A DNA stretch of 64,000 nt from Alteriqipengyuania bathyomarina_B (GTDB lineage Bacteria > Pseudomonadota > Alphaproteobacteria > Sphingomonadales > Sphingomonadaceae): the NCBI RefSeq assembly GCF_038594605.1, contig NZ_JBCFZM010000001.1, positions 682,001 through 746,000 on the forward strand, in the 5' to 3' direction. Position 1 is the first letter of the stretch. Every line of letters starts with the position of its first letter. The notes under the pieces were generated by a model, which was given only the letters and a program-made list of their open reading frames with translations, ran no database searches and had not been told where the DNA came from. Position numbers and translations under genes: made by a program. Positions 36,086 to 44,454 of this stretch are shown here, piece by piece.

Positions 36086-36850
36086 CTAGCGGCACACGCC
36101 GCCGAAACCCCGACCTTCCTGGTCGAGGTGAAAATGGTCGCGGTGCGCCTCGTTGTAATCGGGTGAGAGGACGGTGCCGAAGGCCGCGCAGGCCCCGTCG
36201 CGCACCTGCCGCAGGAAGCGGGCCTCGGCATCCTCGCCATCCCATGCATTGACGATCGCGATGCGGGTGCCGTCCTCCAGCACGAATCCTGCAATATCGA
36301 TCGCATTGGCGGTGGCATGTTCGCTCCACGGTCCTTCGTCGCGCCCGTAGAGGCGGCGGCAGCTGAAACTGCCGAAATGCTCGATCCGGGCGACGTCTTG
36401 CCCGAAAATCTCCTGCGCGACAGGCTGGACGCTGTCGCGCCGCCAGATTTCCAGCGCGGCGGCCATCGCGCAGGTCGTGTCGGGACGCGCGCCCGCATAA
36501 GGAAAGCCATCGAGCCGGGTGCGATTGTCGCGCAGGCACGGCGCCTCGCCCACCGGATCGAGCGGGGTAAAAGCCACCTCGCTACGCTCCAGCACGGCGC
36601 GACATTGCGCAGGATCGTCGCGCAGAGCCGCGATTTTCGCGGGTGTCGCCCAGCCCGGCTCGTCGCGCAGATCGAGCGGTGCCCACGGATTGCTTCCAGG
36701 GTTCTCGGCCAGCCACGCGCGCCCACCCGCGAGCACCGCGATCATGACGAGGATCGTGAGCACGAACCGGTCGGCGCTGAGCCGCGCCAGTGGGCGCAAC
36801 ATGCGCGCGGCGCTCCTGAGCCGGTCGAAGCGGGGATTTGCATCTGCCAT
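36086..36850 (-). CDS. extensin-like C-terminal domain protein
   Basis: A 254-residue protein with one N-terminal membrane helix (about 25-45) and a periplasmic extensin-like domain. SEHATANAIDIAGF and HRDHFHLD resemble the zinc-ligand pattern of LAS-type peptidoglycan peptidases (SxH...AxD and HxH). The C-terminal Cys and several others may pair. The ATG at 36850 lies one base beyond the dnaE2 stop, so it may be transcribed with the SOS unit. Confidence 0.8.
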   Translation of the reverse strand: MADANPRFDRLRSAARMLRPLARLSADRFVLTILVMIAVLAGGRAWLAENPGSNPWAPLDLRDEPGWATPAKIAALRDDPAQCRAVLERSEVAFTPLDPVGEAPCLRDNRTRLDGFPYAGARPDTTCAMAAALEIWRRDSVQPVAQEIFGQDVARIEHFGSFSCRRLYGRDEGPWSEHATANAIDIAGFVLEDGTRIAIVNAWDGEDAEARFLRQVRDGACAAFGTVLSPDYNEAHRDHFHLDQEGRGFGGVCR

Positions 36851-36851
36851 C

Positions 36852-39800
36852 TCAATGAAAGTCGCGCGATTTGGGAATGATCCGGGCATTGCGCGGATGG
36901 CCACCGGTATTGGGCAATTCGTCGATCAGATCGCGCGGGCGGATCGGGGGGCGGATCGCATCGTTTGTGGTTGGGCCATTAGCGGGATCGTCCGCACCAC
37001 TGCGCAAGTCGTCGCGCGGGTTGGCCTTGCCGGAAGGCAGCGGCGAATTGACGTGGTCCGCCCGCGCCAGCTGATAGTTCAGCGTGTCTTCGGAAAGCCG
37101 GGCGAGCTGGTGGCTCGCATCGGTCATGTGCTGGGCGATAACGTGGATCACCTCGTCATCATACTCGACCCGGCCGCGCACCTCCATCAGCCGCGATCCC
37201 ATCACCACCTTGCGCTGCTTTTCCTTCAAGTCGGGCCACACGACGAGGTTCACGACCCCTGTCTCGTCCTCCAGCGTGATGAAGCACACGCCCTTGGCGC
37301 TGCCCGGCCGCTGGCGGATCAGCACCACGCCCGCGACCTGCACCATGCTGCGGAACTTGCGGGTCCGCAGGTCGCTGGCACGCACGAAACCCCGTTCGGC
37401 CAGATCCGCGCGCAGGAAGGCCATCGGGTGCGCCTTCAGGCTGAGCCGCGTGGTCTGGTAATCGGCGACGACTTCTTCACTCAGCGACATGGCGGGGAGG
37501 CGGGTAGCGGCCTTTTCCGCCCCCTCCTCGCGCTCGTCCGCCGCGCGGAACAGCGGCAGGTCGGGCGATGCGATCAGGCTGCGTGCATCCCACAGCGCCT
37601 GGCGGCGCGGCAGATTGAGCGACTGGAAGGCATCGGCGGAAGCAAGCCGCTCGACATGGGCAGGCGATAGCCCCGCCCGGTCGCGCAATTCGGCAACGTC
37701 GCGATAGGGCCCTCGCTCGGCCCGCTCCGCCACCAGCTTCGCCGCGACATGTTCGGGCAACCCGTCGATCTGACGCAGGCCGAGGCGGAGCGCGATGTGG
37801 CGGTCGAGGCGGCCCTTGTCCTCCTCTGCCCACCCTGTTGCAGCTAGGCTCACCTGCGGTTCGCCAAGCTTCACTGCCCCTCCCGCTTGCGGGAGGGGTT
37901 TGCGAGACTTGGCAGCTTGCTGCCTAGTCGCAGCGGGGTGGGCATCCGGTCCACGCATATCCTCCAGCGTGCAATCCCAGTCCGAGCAGTTCACATCCGC
38001 CGCCAGCACGCCCACGCCATGCTCGGCGGCATCGCGCACGATCTGCGCGGGCGCGTAGAAGCCCATCGGCTGTGAATTGAGCAGCGCGCAGGCGAAGGCC
38101 GCGGGGAAGTGGCATTTGAGCCAGCTGGAGACGTAGACGAGGTGCGCAAAGCTGGCCGCGTGGCTTTCCGGAAAACCATATTCACCAAAGCCACGGATCT
38201 GGTTGAAGCAGCGCTCGGCAAAGTCGCGGTCGTAGCCGCGCGCCACCATCCGCTCGACCATCATGTCCTGCAATTCGTCCACCATCCCGCGGCTGCGGAA
38301 GGTCGCCATCGCCTTGCGCAGGCGGTTGGCCTCGAGGCTGGAGAACTTTGCGGCGTCGAGCGCGATCTTCATCGCCTGTTCCTGGAAAATCGGCACGCCC
38401 AGCGTGCGTTCGAGAATGCTCGATAGCTCGTCCGGGGGCCCGTGCTGCTGGCTCGGCGCAGGGATCACCACCTGTTCGGCGCCCCGGCGGCGCTTGAGAT
38501 AGGGATGCACCATGTCGCCCTGGATCGGCCCGGGCCGCACGATCGCGACCTGGATGACGAGGTCGTAGAATTCGCGCGGACGCAGGCGCGGGAGCATGTT
38601 CATCTGCGCCCGGCTTTCCACCTGGAACACGCCCAGCGAATCCCCCTTGCGCAGCATCGCGTAGGTCTCCGGGTCTTCGCGCGGCACGGTGGCGAGTTGC
38701 AGCGGGCGCTGGTGGTGATCCTCCAGCAGGTCGAAGCACTTCTTGATGCAGGTCAGCATGCCCAGCGCCAGCACGTCGACCTTGAGGATGCCGAGCGCCT
38801 CGATATCATCCTTGTCCCACTCGATGAAGCTGCGATCGGGCATGGCGCCATTGCCGACGGGCACGGTCTCGATCAGGTCGCCATGGGTGAGGATGAACCC
38901 GCCGACATGCTGCGAAAGATGCCTTGGCATTCCAATCATTTGTTGCGTGAGTTTCAGAACTCGCTTTAGGTGCGGATCGGTGACGTCCAGGCCCGTTTCC
39001 GCCACGTGATCCTCCCCGATCTCGCGCCCCCAGCCACCCCATACGGTACGCGCGAGCGACGCGGTGACATCTTCGCTCAGCCCCATCGCCTTGCCCACTT
39101 CGCGGATTGCCATGCGCGGGCGGTAGTGAATCACCGTCGCGCACAGTCCGGCACGGTGGCGGCCATATTTGCGATAAAGATACTGGATCACCTCCTCGCG
39201 CCGCTCATGCTCGAAATCGACGTCGATATCGGGCGGCTCCTTGCGCTCCTCGGAGATGAAGCGGTCGAACAGCAGCTGGTGCTTGGCCGGATCGACCGAG
39301 GTGATACCCAGTACGTAGCAGACCGCCGAGTTGGCCGCACTGCCCCTCCCTTGGCATAAGATCGGCGGATCGACCTCGGTGCGCGCAAAATCGACGATAT
39401 CCTTGATGGTGAGAAAGTATCGCGCGAGATCGAGCTTGCCGATCATTGCCAGCTCCTTCTCAAGCGTCTTGCGAACAGTATCCGGCAAGCCGCTGGTATA
39501 ACGCGCTTTTGCCCCCTTCCACGTCTCCTGTTCGAGGAATGCCTGCGGGCTCACGCCCTCAGGCAAAATCTCGTCTGGGTATTCGTATTGCAGCTCGTCG
39601 AGCGAGAAGCCGCAGGAATCGGCAATTGTGCGTGACGCCATGACGGCATGAGGCCAGCGGGCGAACAGGCGGACCATGTCTTCGGGCGATTTCAGGTGCC
39701 GTTCGGCATTGGCGTGGAGCAGGTGCCCGGCGGCATCCACCGTCGTCTTGTGGCGGATTGCCGTCATGACGTCGTTCAACGGACGCCGCTCGGGCGCGTG

Positions 39801-40583
39801 ATAGTGCACGTCGTTGGTCGCGAGCAGCGTGAGGCCATAGGCGCGGGCCATGGCGTCCAATCGGTCGATCCGCGCGATGTCGTCCCCGCGATAGAGGTAG
39901 GCAGCGGCAAGGTGGCGCAGCGTGGGGAGCTGCGCGATCAGATGGGGGAGGATGTCCGGGAAGGGAGCGGTTAGCTCGACCCTGTCGTCACCCCGGACTT
40001 GATCCGGGGTCCCGCTTCTTTTGCGAGCAAGTGGCACCTTAGAAATGCCAGCGGGATGACGGAACGGGATAACGTTGCTCGGCACCGCGATCGTAAACCG
40101 CGCATCCGGATCGTCGGGCGGCAGCAGGATCAGCTGCACCTCCTCGCTATGCGCGGCGAGCATCGCGAGGGAGATTTCGCACACGCCCTTGTCCTGCCAT
40201 CCGCCCGATAGAGTCTGCATCCGGCCCTGGCTGATCAAACGGCACAGGCGGCCATATGCAGCGCGGGTTTTCGGGTAGGCGAGGAAGGCGAGCCCCTCGA
40301 CCGTCTCGATCCGGCAGCCGATCACCGGACGCAGCTTCAGCATCTTCGCCTCGGTATGCAGGCGCACCACGCCCGCCATGGTGTTGGCATCGGCGATCCC
40401 CAGCGCGTCGTAGCCCAGCGCACGCGCCGTCAGCGCCAGATCGACCGCGTCCGAACTGCCGCGCAGGAAGCTGAAGCACGAGACGAGACCAAGCTCGACG
40501 AAGGGCGCGCGTGGCGGCGGATCGATCGCGTCGGGATCGATCTCTATCCGGCGTTTGTCGGGGGTGAGCGGTGCTTCGGGCAT
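36852..40583 (-). CDS. dnaE2: error-prone DNA polymerase III alpha-like subunit
   Basis: A 1243-residue C-family polymerase, the catalytic part of the ImuA-ImuB-DnaE2 mutasome that copies damaged DNA. A PHP domain starts at about residue 27 (ELGLVSCFSFLRGSSD), the palm aspartates are in PPDIDVDFEHERRE, and a C-terminal OB fold has VQVAGVVLIRQRPGSAKG. The usual family length is about 1050-1150; two palindromic repeat elements are translated in frame, at about residues 174-200 and 879-919, accounting for about 68 extra residues. The gene is third in a unit starting with a LexA operator at 43529. Confidence 0.95.
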   Translation of the reverse strand: MPEAPLTPDKRRIEIDPDAIDPPPRAPFVELGLVSCFSFLRGSSDAVDLALTARALGYDALGIADANTMAGVVRLHTEAKMLKLRPVIGCRIETVEGLAFLAYPKTRAAYGRLCRLISQGRMQTLSGGWQDKGVCEISLAMLAAHSEEVQLILLPPDDPDARFTIAVPSNVIPFRHPAGISKVPLARKRSGTPDQVRGDDRVELTAPFPDILPHLIAQLPTLRHLAAAYLYRGDDIARIDRLDAMARAYGLTLLATNDVHYHAPERRPLNDVMTAIRHKTTVDAAGHLLHANAERHLKSPEDMVRLFARWPHAVMASRTIADSCGFSLDELQYEYPDEILPEGVSPQAFLEQETWKGAKARYTSGLPDTVRKTLEKELAMIGKLDLARYFLTIKDIVDFARTEVDPPILCQGRGSAANSAVCYVLGITSVDPAKHQLLFDRFISEERKEPPDIDVDFEHERREEVIQYLYRKYGRHRAGLCATVIHYRPRMAIREVGKAMGLSEDVTASLARTVWGGWGREIGEDHVAETGLDVTDPHLKRVLKLTQQMIGMPRHLSQHVGGFILTHGDLIETVPVGNGAMPDRSFIEWDKDDIEALGILKVDVLALGMLTCIKKCFDLLEDHHQRPLQLATVPREDPETYAMLRKGDSLGVFQVESRAQMNMLPRLRPREFYDLVIQVAIVRPGPIQGDMVHPYLKRRRGAEQVVIPAPSQQHGPPDELSSILERTLGVPIFQEQAMKIALDAAKFSSLEANRLRKAMATFRSRGMVDELQDMMVERMVARGYDRDFAERCFNQIRGFGEYGFPESHAASFAHLVYVSSWLKCHFPAAFACALLNSQPMGFYAPAQIVRDAAEHGVGVLAADVNCSDWDCTLEDMRGPDAHPAATRQQAAKSRKPLPQAGGAVKLGEPQVSLAATGWAEEDKGRLDRHIALRLGLRQIDGLPEHVAAKLVAERAERGPYRDVAELRDRAGLSPAHVERLASADAFQSLNLPRRQALWDARSLIASPDLPLFRAADEREEGAEKAATRLPAMSLSEEVVADYQTTRLSLKAHPMAFLRADLAERGFVRASDLRTRKFRSMVQVAGVVLIRQRPGSAKGVCFITLEDETGVVNLVVWPDLKEKQRKVVMGSRLMEVRGRVEYDDEVIHVIAQHMTDASHQLARLSEDTLNYQLARADHVNSPLPSGKANPRDDLRSGADDPANGPTTNDAIRPPIRPRDLIDELPNTGGHPRNARIIPKSRDFH
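37829..37950. repeat. 122-bp foldback element inside dnaE2
   Basis: Imperfect 22-bp terminal inverted repeats (GCCCACCC...CTAGGC type, four mismatches) surround a perfect 22-bp palindrome (CCCCTCCCGC/GCGGGAGGGG, loop included) at 37877-37898. It shares the CCACCCCGCTGCGAC block with the element at 42145-42267. It is read through in frame as Ala/Gln/Pro-rich protein sequence between the CTLE and LRLGLR blocks of DnaE2. Confidence 0.8.
39986..40061. repeat. REP-like element inside dnaE2
   Basis: Outer CGTCA/TGACG ends enclose hairpin CCCCGGA-CTTGA-TCCGGGG (39991-40009) and a longer stem CCCGCT/AGCGGG (40011-40055). On the dnaE2 strand it is translated as KRSGTPDQVRGDDR-type sequence in the PHP-domain region. 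It has the same architecture as the element at 40603-40686. Confidence 0.8.
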
Positions 40584-40602
40584 GCTTGCCTCGGCGCCGG
40601 CC

Positions 40603-40686
40603 CGTCATCCCTGCGCAGGCAGGGATCCATCCACCTTCACCGATCGGGGCAAGGTTAGCTGGACCCCCGCCTTCGCGGGAGTGACG
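40603..40686. repeat. REP-like element between udgX and dnaE2
   Basis: CGTCA/TGACG ends enclose two hairpins, ATCCCTGC-GCAG-GCAGGGAT (40607-40626) and CCCGC-CTTC-GCGGG (40666-40679). It fills most of the 119-bp gap between the UdgX stop and the dnaE2 start. Confidence 0.85.
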
Positions 40687-40702
40687 AAATGGATTGAGTG
40701 TC

Positions 40703-42139
40703 TCATTGTGCGGCCAACTCTTCGAGCCGATCCCGCACCGCCGCGAGGTCGGCATCGAACAGCGCAGCCTGCTTGTCCCGCGCCTCGCCATCGAGGCGCA
40801 GCAGGTAGGATGGATGCGCAGTGATCCACAGCTCACTACCGTCATCGAGCGGGATGGGTGCCCCGCGCACCTTCGCAATGCTGACCGTCTTGCCCAACAT
40901 CCCACGCGCGGCGCTGGCCCCCATGGCCAGCACCAGCTTCGGCTTCACCAGTTCGCGCTCGCCCTCGATCCACCAGCGGCAGGTGTCGATCTCCTTGGCG
41001 GTGGGCGATTGGTGGAGCCGCCGCTTGCCCTTCACCGTGAACTTGAAGTGTTTGACCGCATTGGTGACGTAGGCGCGGCCGCGATCGATTCCGGCGCGTT
41101 CCAGATGGCCATCGAGCAGCTGGCCGGCTGGGCCGACGAAGGGCCGCCCATCCTGATCCTCGCGATCGCCCGGCTGCTCGCCTACAATCATCAGAGTGGC
41201 ATCATCCGGCCCCTCGCCCATAACCGCGCGATTATCCAGGCAGCCGATCGGACATTTGCGGCATGCCTGTATCGCCTCGCTGATCGCCATGAGACTTGCA
41301 GGCCGTTCCTCGAAACTCTGCTCGCCTGCCGCCACCATCTCGCTCTCGCGCTGCTGCGCACCCGCGATCAGTTCGGGGATGAGCGCAGCCTCGGGCAGGT
41401 TATTCCAGTATTTGCGCGGCATTTCGGAGAGCATCGCCCCCACCTTCAACCGCGCCGGATTGAAGATCGACGCATAATAGGTGCGCCACAGGTCCTCGAC
41501 CGGATCGCCCTGCGGCGCGTCCGATTTCTGCGCGGGCGGGCCTTCGCGCATGGTTTCGCCATCCCAGTGCAGCGTGCCTTGCGGAGTGAGAATCGACCAG
41601 CGCATGCTCGCAAAGCGGCGCAGGAAGAAGCCCGCATTGGCGCGCAGGATGTGATGCTCAGGCTCGAACCAGGCGACATAGTGCTCGCCGCCTTCCGCGT
41701 CTTCCACCTGCCGGAAGCGGACGAAGGCGTGCATCTTGTGGCTGTCGCGCCGGACGTTCTTATCCAGCTCCTCGACACGCCGCACGTCCGGATCGGCCTT
41801 GTCCTCCATGATCCGGGGATTGGCCTGGAGCCCCCACAACAGCCGGTAGAGCAGCGCGAAGCGGTTGGGATCGCTGTGCAGCGCAGCGTTCTTGGCGAGC
41901 GAAAGGTAGCGCTTGCTGGCACGCACCGGCGGTGCATCTTCGAGGGGTGCGGGCAGCCGCATGCCGCCACTCGAGAACAGGTCGTCGGTACCGCCCGGTT
42001 CCACCCACGCGACCTTGTCGGGCGGAATATCGCACTGGATCAGCGCCCGCGCCCGCTCGCGCCAGAAGGCGAAATCGTCGCTGCGGGGCAGTTGCACGGT
42101 ATAGTGTGCGTGCGGGCGAACATGCTGGAGCGCGGTCAT
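40703..42139 (-). CDS. udgX: TIGR03915/DUF4130-UdgX fusion, uracil-DNA binding/glycosylase protein
   Basis: A 478-residue fusion. The N-terminal part (about 1-250) matches the TIGR03915/DUF4130 'probable DNA metabolism protein' family. The C-terminal part (about 280-478) is a family-4-like uracil-DNA glycosylase of the UdgX type: iron-sulfur cysteines in CRKCPIGC and further on, motif GEQPGDREDQDGRPFVGPAG, and the diagnostic R-loop KRRLHQSP whose His forms a covalent bond to uracil-DNA in studied UdgX proteins. It lies between the radical SAM gene and dnaE2, flanked by repeat elements. Confidence 0.9.
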   Translation of the reverse strand: MTALQHVRPHAHYTVQLPRSDDFAFWRERARALIQCDIPPDKVAWVEPGGTDDLFSSGGMRLPAPLEDAPPVRASKRYLSLAKNAALHSDPNRFALLYRLLWGLQANPRIMEDKADPDVRRVEELDKNVRRDSHKMHAFVRFRQVEDAEGGEHYVAWFEPEHHILRANAGFFLRRFASMRWSILTPQGTLHWDGETMREGPPAQKSDAPQGDPVEDLWRTYYASIFNPARLKVGAMLSEMPRKYWNNLPEAALIPELIAGAQQRESEMVAAGEQSFEERPASLMAISEAIQACRKCPIGCLDNRAVMGEGPDDATLMIVGEQPGDREDQDGRPFVGPAGQLLDGHLERAGIDRGRAYVTNAVKHFKFTVKGKRRLHQSPTAKEIDTCRWWIEGERELVKPKLVLAMGASAARGMLGKTVSIAKVRGAPIPLDDGSELWITAHPSYLLRLDGEARDKQAALFDADLAAVRDRLEELAAQ

Positions 42140-42144
42140 TCTTT

Positions 42145-42267
42145 CCCCTCTCTTTCAGGGGAGCGGGTTAGGGGGTGGGGAGCGCGGCAAAGGCCCCACC
42201 CCGCTGCGACCAGGACTTGGCAAACGCCAAGCCCAAGTCTCGCTGCCCCTCCCCTGAAGGAGAGGGG
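42145..42267. repeat. 123-bp MITE-like inverted-repeat element
   Basis: Nearly perfect 19-bp terminal inverted repeats (CCCCTCTCTTTCAGGGGAG and its complement, one mismatch) enclose a 9-bp stem GGGGTGGGG/CCCCACCCC (42172-42202) and a CTTGG/CCAAG hairpin (42216-42231). No coding capacity. It fills the 145-bp gap between the radical SAM stop and the udgX start. Confidence 0.85.
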
Positions 42268-42284
42268 TGAAGTCACTTGCCTCA

Positions 42285-43526
42285 TCATGCCGCAAACAGC
42301 TCCAGTTGTTCCTGCTTCGGCGCCAGCAGCGCGCGCAGGTCCGCACGATCGGTCAGCATGGTCGGACGCCAGTCGAGGGTGCAGATAAAAGGGCGCACCT
42401 TGGTAATCGACACGGTCAGCCGCGCCACATCGTCGAGCCGCAAGGTCCGATGGCGGCGCGAGGCGAGGATGCGCTGCACCGCCTTTACCCCCAGCCCCGG
42501 CACGCGCAGCAGGTCTTCGCGGCTCGCGCGGTTCACATCGACCGGAAAGCGCTCGCGAAACTTCAATGCCCAGGCGAGTTTGGGATCAATATCCAGCGGC
42601 AGGTTTCCGTCGGCCTCGGTCGCCTGCATGATCTCCTGCGGGCGGTAATCGTAGAACCGCATCAGCCAGTCCGACTGGTAGAGGCGATGCTCGCGGATCA
42701 GCGGCGGGCGCTTCAGCGGCAGCACGGCCGAGGCATCGGGGATCGGCGAGAAAGCGCTGTAATAGACGCGGCGCAGATTGAAACTGTCGTAAAGGCGGCT
42801 CGCCCGGCCCACGATATCCGCATCGCTCGCCGTGTCCGCACCCACGATCATCTGGGTCGACTGGCCCGCCGGGGCAAAGCGCGGCGCGTGGCGGAAGCGC
42901 TTCTTCGCGTCCTTCGCCTCGACGATATCGTCCTTGGTCTTGCCCAGCGCGCCTTCGATCTGGCGCGCGTCCTTGTCCGGCGCGAGGCGCGTCAGCCCCG
43001 CATCGGTGGACAGCTCGACATTGATCGAGACGCGATCGGCATACATTCCGGCGCGGTGGATGATCTCCGGGTCCGCCTCGGGGATGGTCTTCAAGTGGAT
43101 ATAGCCGCGAAAATCATGCTCCTCGCGCAAAATGCGCGCGGCCTCCACGATCATCTCCATCGTGTGGTCGGAGCTCTTGATGATGCCCGAGGAGAGAAAC
43201 AGCCCCTCGATATAATTGCGCCGATAGAAGCTGAGCGTCAGGTCCGCGACTTCCTGCGGCGTGAAACGCGCGCGGCGGACATTCGAACTCTTGCGATTGA
43301 TACAATAGTGGCAATCGAAGATGCAGTGATTGGTCAGCAGGATCTTGAGCAGCGAGATGCAGCGTCCATCGGGCGCGTAGGCGTGGCAGATGCCCATCCC
43401 TTCGGTCGAGCCGATTCCGCCGCTTGTGCTGTTGCGTTTCGCGGTTCCCGAAGAGGCGCAGGAGGCATCGTATTTCGCCGCATCGGCGAGAATTTTCAGC
43501 TTTTCGAGAATCGGTGGATGGCTCAT
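42285..43526 (-). CDS. putative DNA modification/repair radical SAM protein (TIGR03916)
   Basis: A 413-residue radical SAM enzyme. The [4Fe-4S] motif is CIFDCHYC (CxxxCxxC) near residue 70, followed by KSSDHTMEMIVEAARILREE. The C terminus has two helix-hairpin-helix elements (VNRASREDLLRVPGLGVKAV) that bind DNA. The family TIGR03916 is known to accompany TIGR03915 and the UdgX clade, as here, but its reaction is unknown. The ATG at 43526 lies 2 bp from a LexA operator, and the downstream genes udgX and dnaE2 are likely in the same unit. Confidence 0.9.
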   Translation of the reverse strand: MSHPPILEKLKILADAAKYDASCASSGTAKRNSTSGGIGSTEGMGICHAYAPDGRCISLLKILLTNHCIFDCHYCINRKSSNVRRARFTPQEVADLTLSFYRRNYIEGLFLSSGIIKSSDHTMEMIVEAARILREEHDFRGYIHLKTIPEADPEIIHRAGMYADRVSINVELSTDAGLTRLAPDKDARQIEGALGKTKDDIVEAKDAKKRFRHAPRFAPAGQSTQMIVGADTASDADIVGRASRLYDSFNLRRVYYSAFSPIPDASAVLPLKRPPLIREHRLYQSDWLMRFYDYRPQEIMQATEADGNLPLDIDPKLAWALKFRERFPVDVNRASREDLLRVPGLGVKAVQRILASRRHRTLRLDDVARLTVSITKVRPFICTLDWRPTMLTDRADLRALLAPKQEQLELFAA

Positions 43527-43528
43527 AT

Positions 43529-43543
43529 GTTCTTTATATGTTC
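43529..43543 (-). promoter_or_regulatory. LexA operator of the radical SAM-udgX-dnaE2 unit
   Basis: Coding-strand sequence GAACATATAAAGAAC fits the alphaproteobacterial direct-repeat LexA box (GTTC-N7-GTTC on the other strand). It ends two bases before the ATG and contains a TATAAA that could serve as a -10 element. Confidence 0.8.
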
Positions 43544-43763
43544 CATCTCCGGCAATGCCTAGACCTAGTCTTTAGGGCACTCGCAAGTGCGCCATTATGT
43601 GTTTTTTGCAACGCGGGACCGGGCCCCTCTGGCGCGTTTCATGACGCGTGATGTCGGACCGCATCGTAGTCGAAGGGCTGAAACATGCCCTCTGGATGAA
43701 GATGCGCGTTCGACGGAAATGAATTCTCGAACCTCCATCAACGCGCAAGGGGTGGAGTTCATA

Positions 43764-44347
43764 ATGAAAAACTTACCGCAACTGCTCTTGTCGCCACCGG
43801 TGCGCTTGCACTGGCCGCATGCAACGAAGCCCCGGCGGGCGAAGGTGGCGATATCGCCGCCACCGAAGGTTCGGGCGAAGCCATCACCGGAGCCGAAGTC
43901 GCAGCGGCCCAGCAGGCATGGGGCGAAGGCATCGTCGCGATCGGCCAGACCTTCACCGAGGACGGCGATTTCCGCGCCCGCGCGCAGGAACATATCAACA
44001 CGCACTATGCCTATGGCGACGACCAGACGATCCTCTTCAAGCCGACGCTGGCAGCCGAAGACCAGTTCCGCGAAACCAACGAGGAAGCGCTGAGCTACTT
44101 CGTCGGCACCGAAGGTACCGAGGATGGCGGCTTCGCCATCGCGCCCTACACCGCTGTACGATGGGAGAACAATGGGACCGTCGTCAGCGAAGACGGCACG
44201 ATGGCGGTCGCCATGGGCAACTACTACTTCACCGGCACCAACGGCGCGGAAACGAAGGTCGAATACTCCTTCGCCTACGAGCGCGGCGAGGACGGCGATC
44301 TCGACATCGTGCTGCACCACAGCTCGCTGCCGTTTAGCGCAAACTAG
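43764..44347 (+). pseudogene. frameshifted lipoprotein, iota-class carbonic anhydrase-like (COG4337)
   Basis: Start ATG 43764 has a GGAG site but its frame gives nonsense. In the -1 frame, from 43766 to the TAG at 44345-44347, a coherent protein appears: a lipoprotein signal (TATALVATGALALAAC), then IVAIGQTFTEDGDF, ILFKPTLAAEDQFR, EALSYFVG, MAVAMGNYYFT, VEYSFAYERG and a terminal LHHSSLPF. The HHSS end and the GNYYF and EYSF blocks resemble SnoaL-like iota carbonic anhydrases. One extra A in the A5 run at 43767-43771 would restore MKKLTATALVATG. No ATG, GTG or TTG opens the good frame. Either a real 1-bp deletion or a sequencing error. Confidence 0.7.
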
Positions 44348-44362
44348 GAATATCCCCTAGGG

Positions 44363-44401
44363 AGAGGGTCGCATTGCAGAATGCGGCCCTCTTTCGTTTT
44401 T
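44363..44401 (+). terminator. rho-independent terminator after the lipoprotein pseudogene
   Basis: A 13-bp stem with one G-T pair (AGAGGGTCGCATT/AATGCGGCCCTCT, loop GCAG) followed by TTCGTTTTT. Confidence 0.85.
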
Positions 44402-44454
44402 CCGAACAGCAGGTCGGCGACATGCGCCGGCGGCATCTCGGTGAGGCACCCGCA

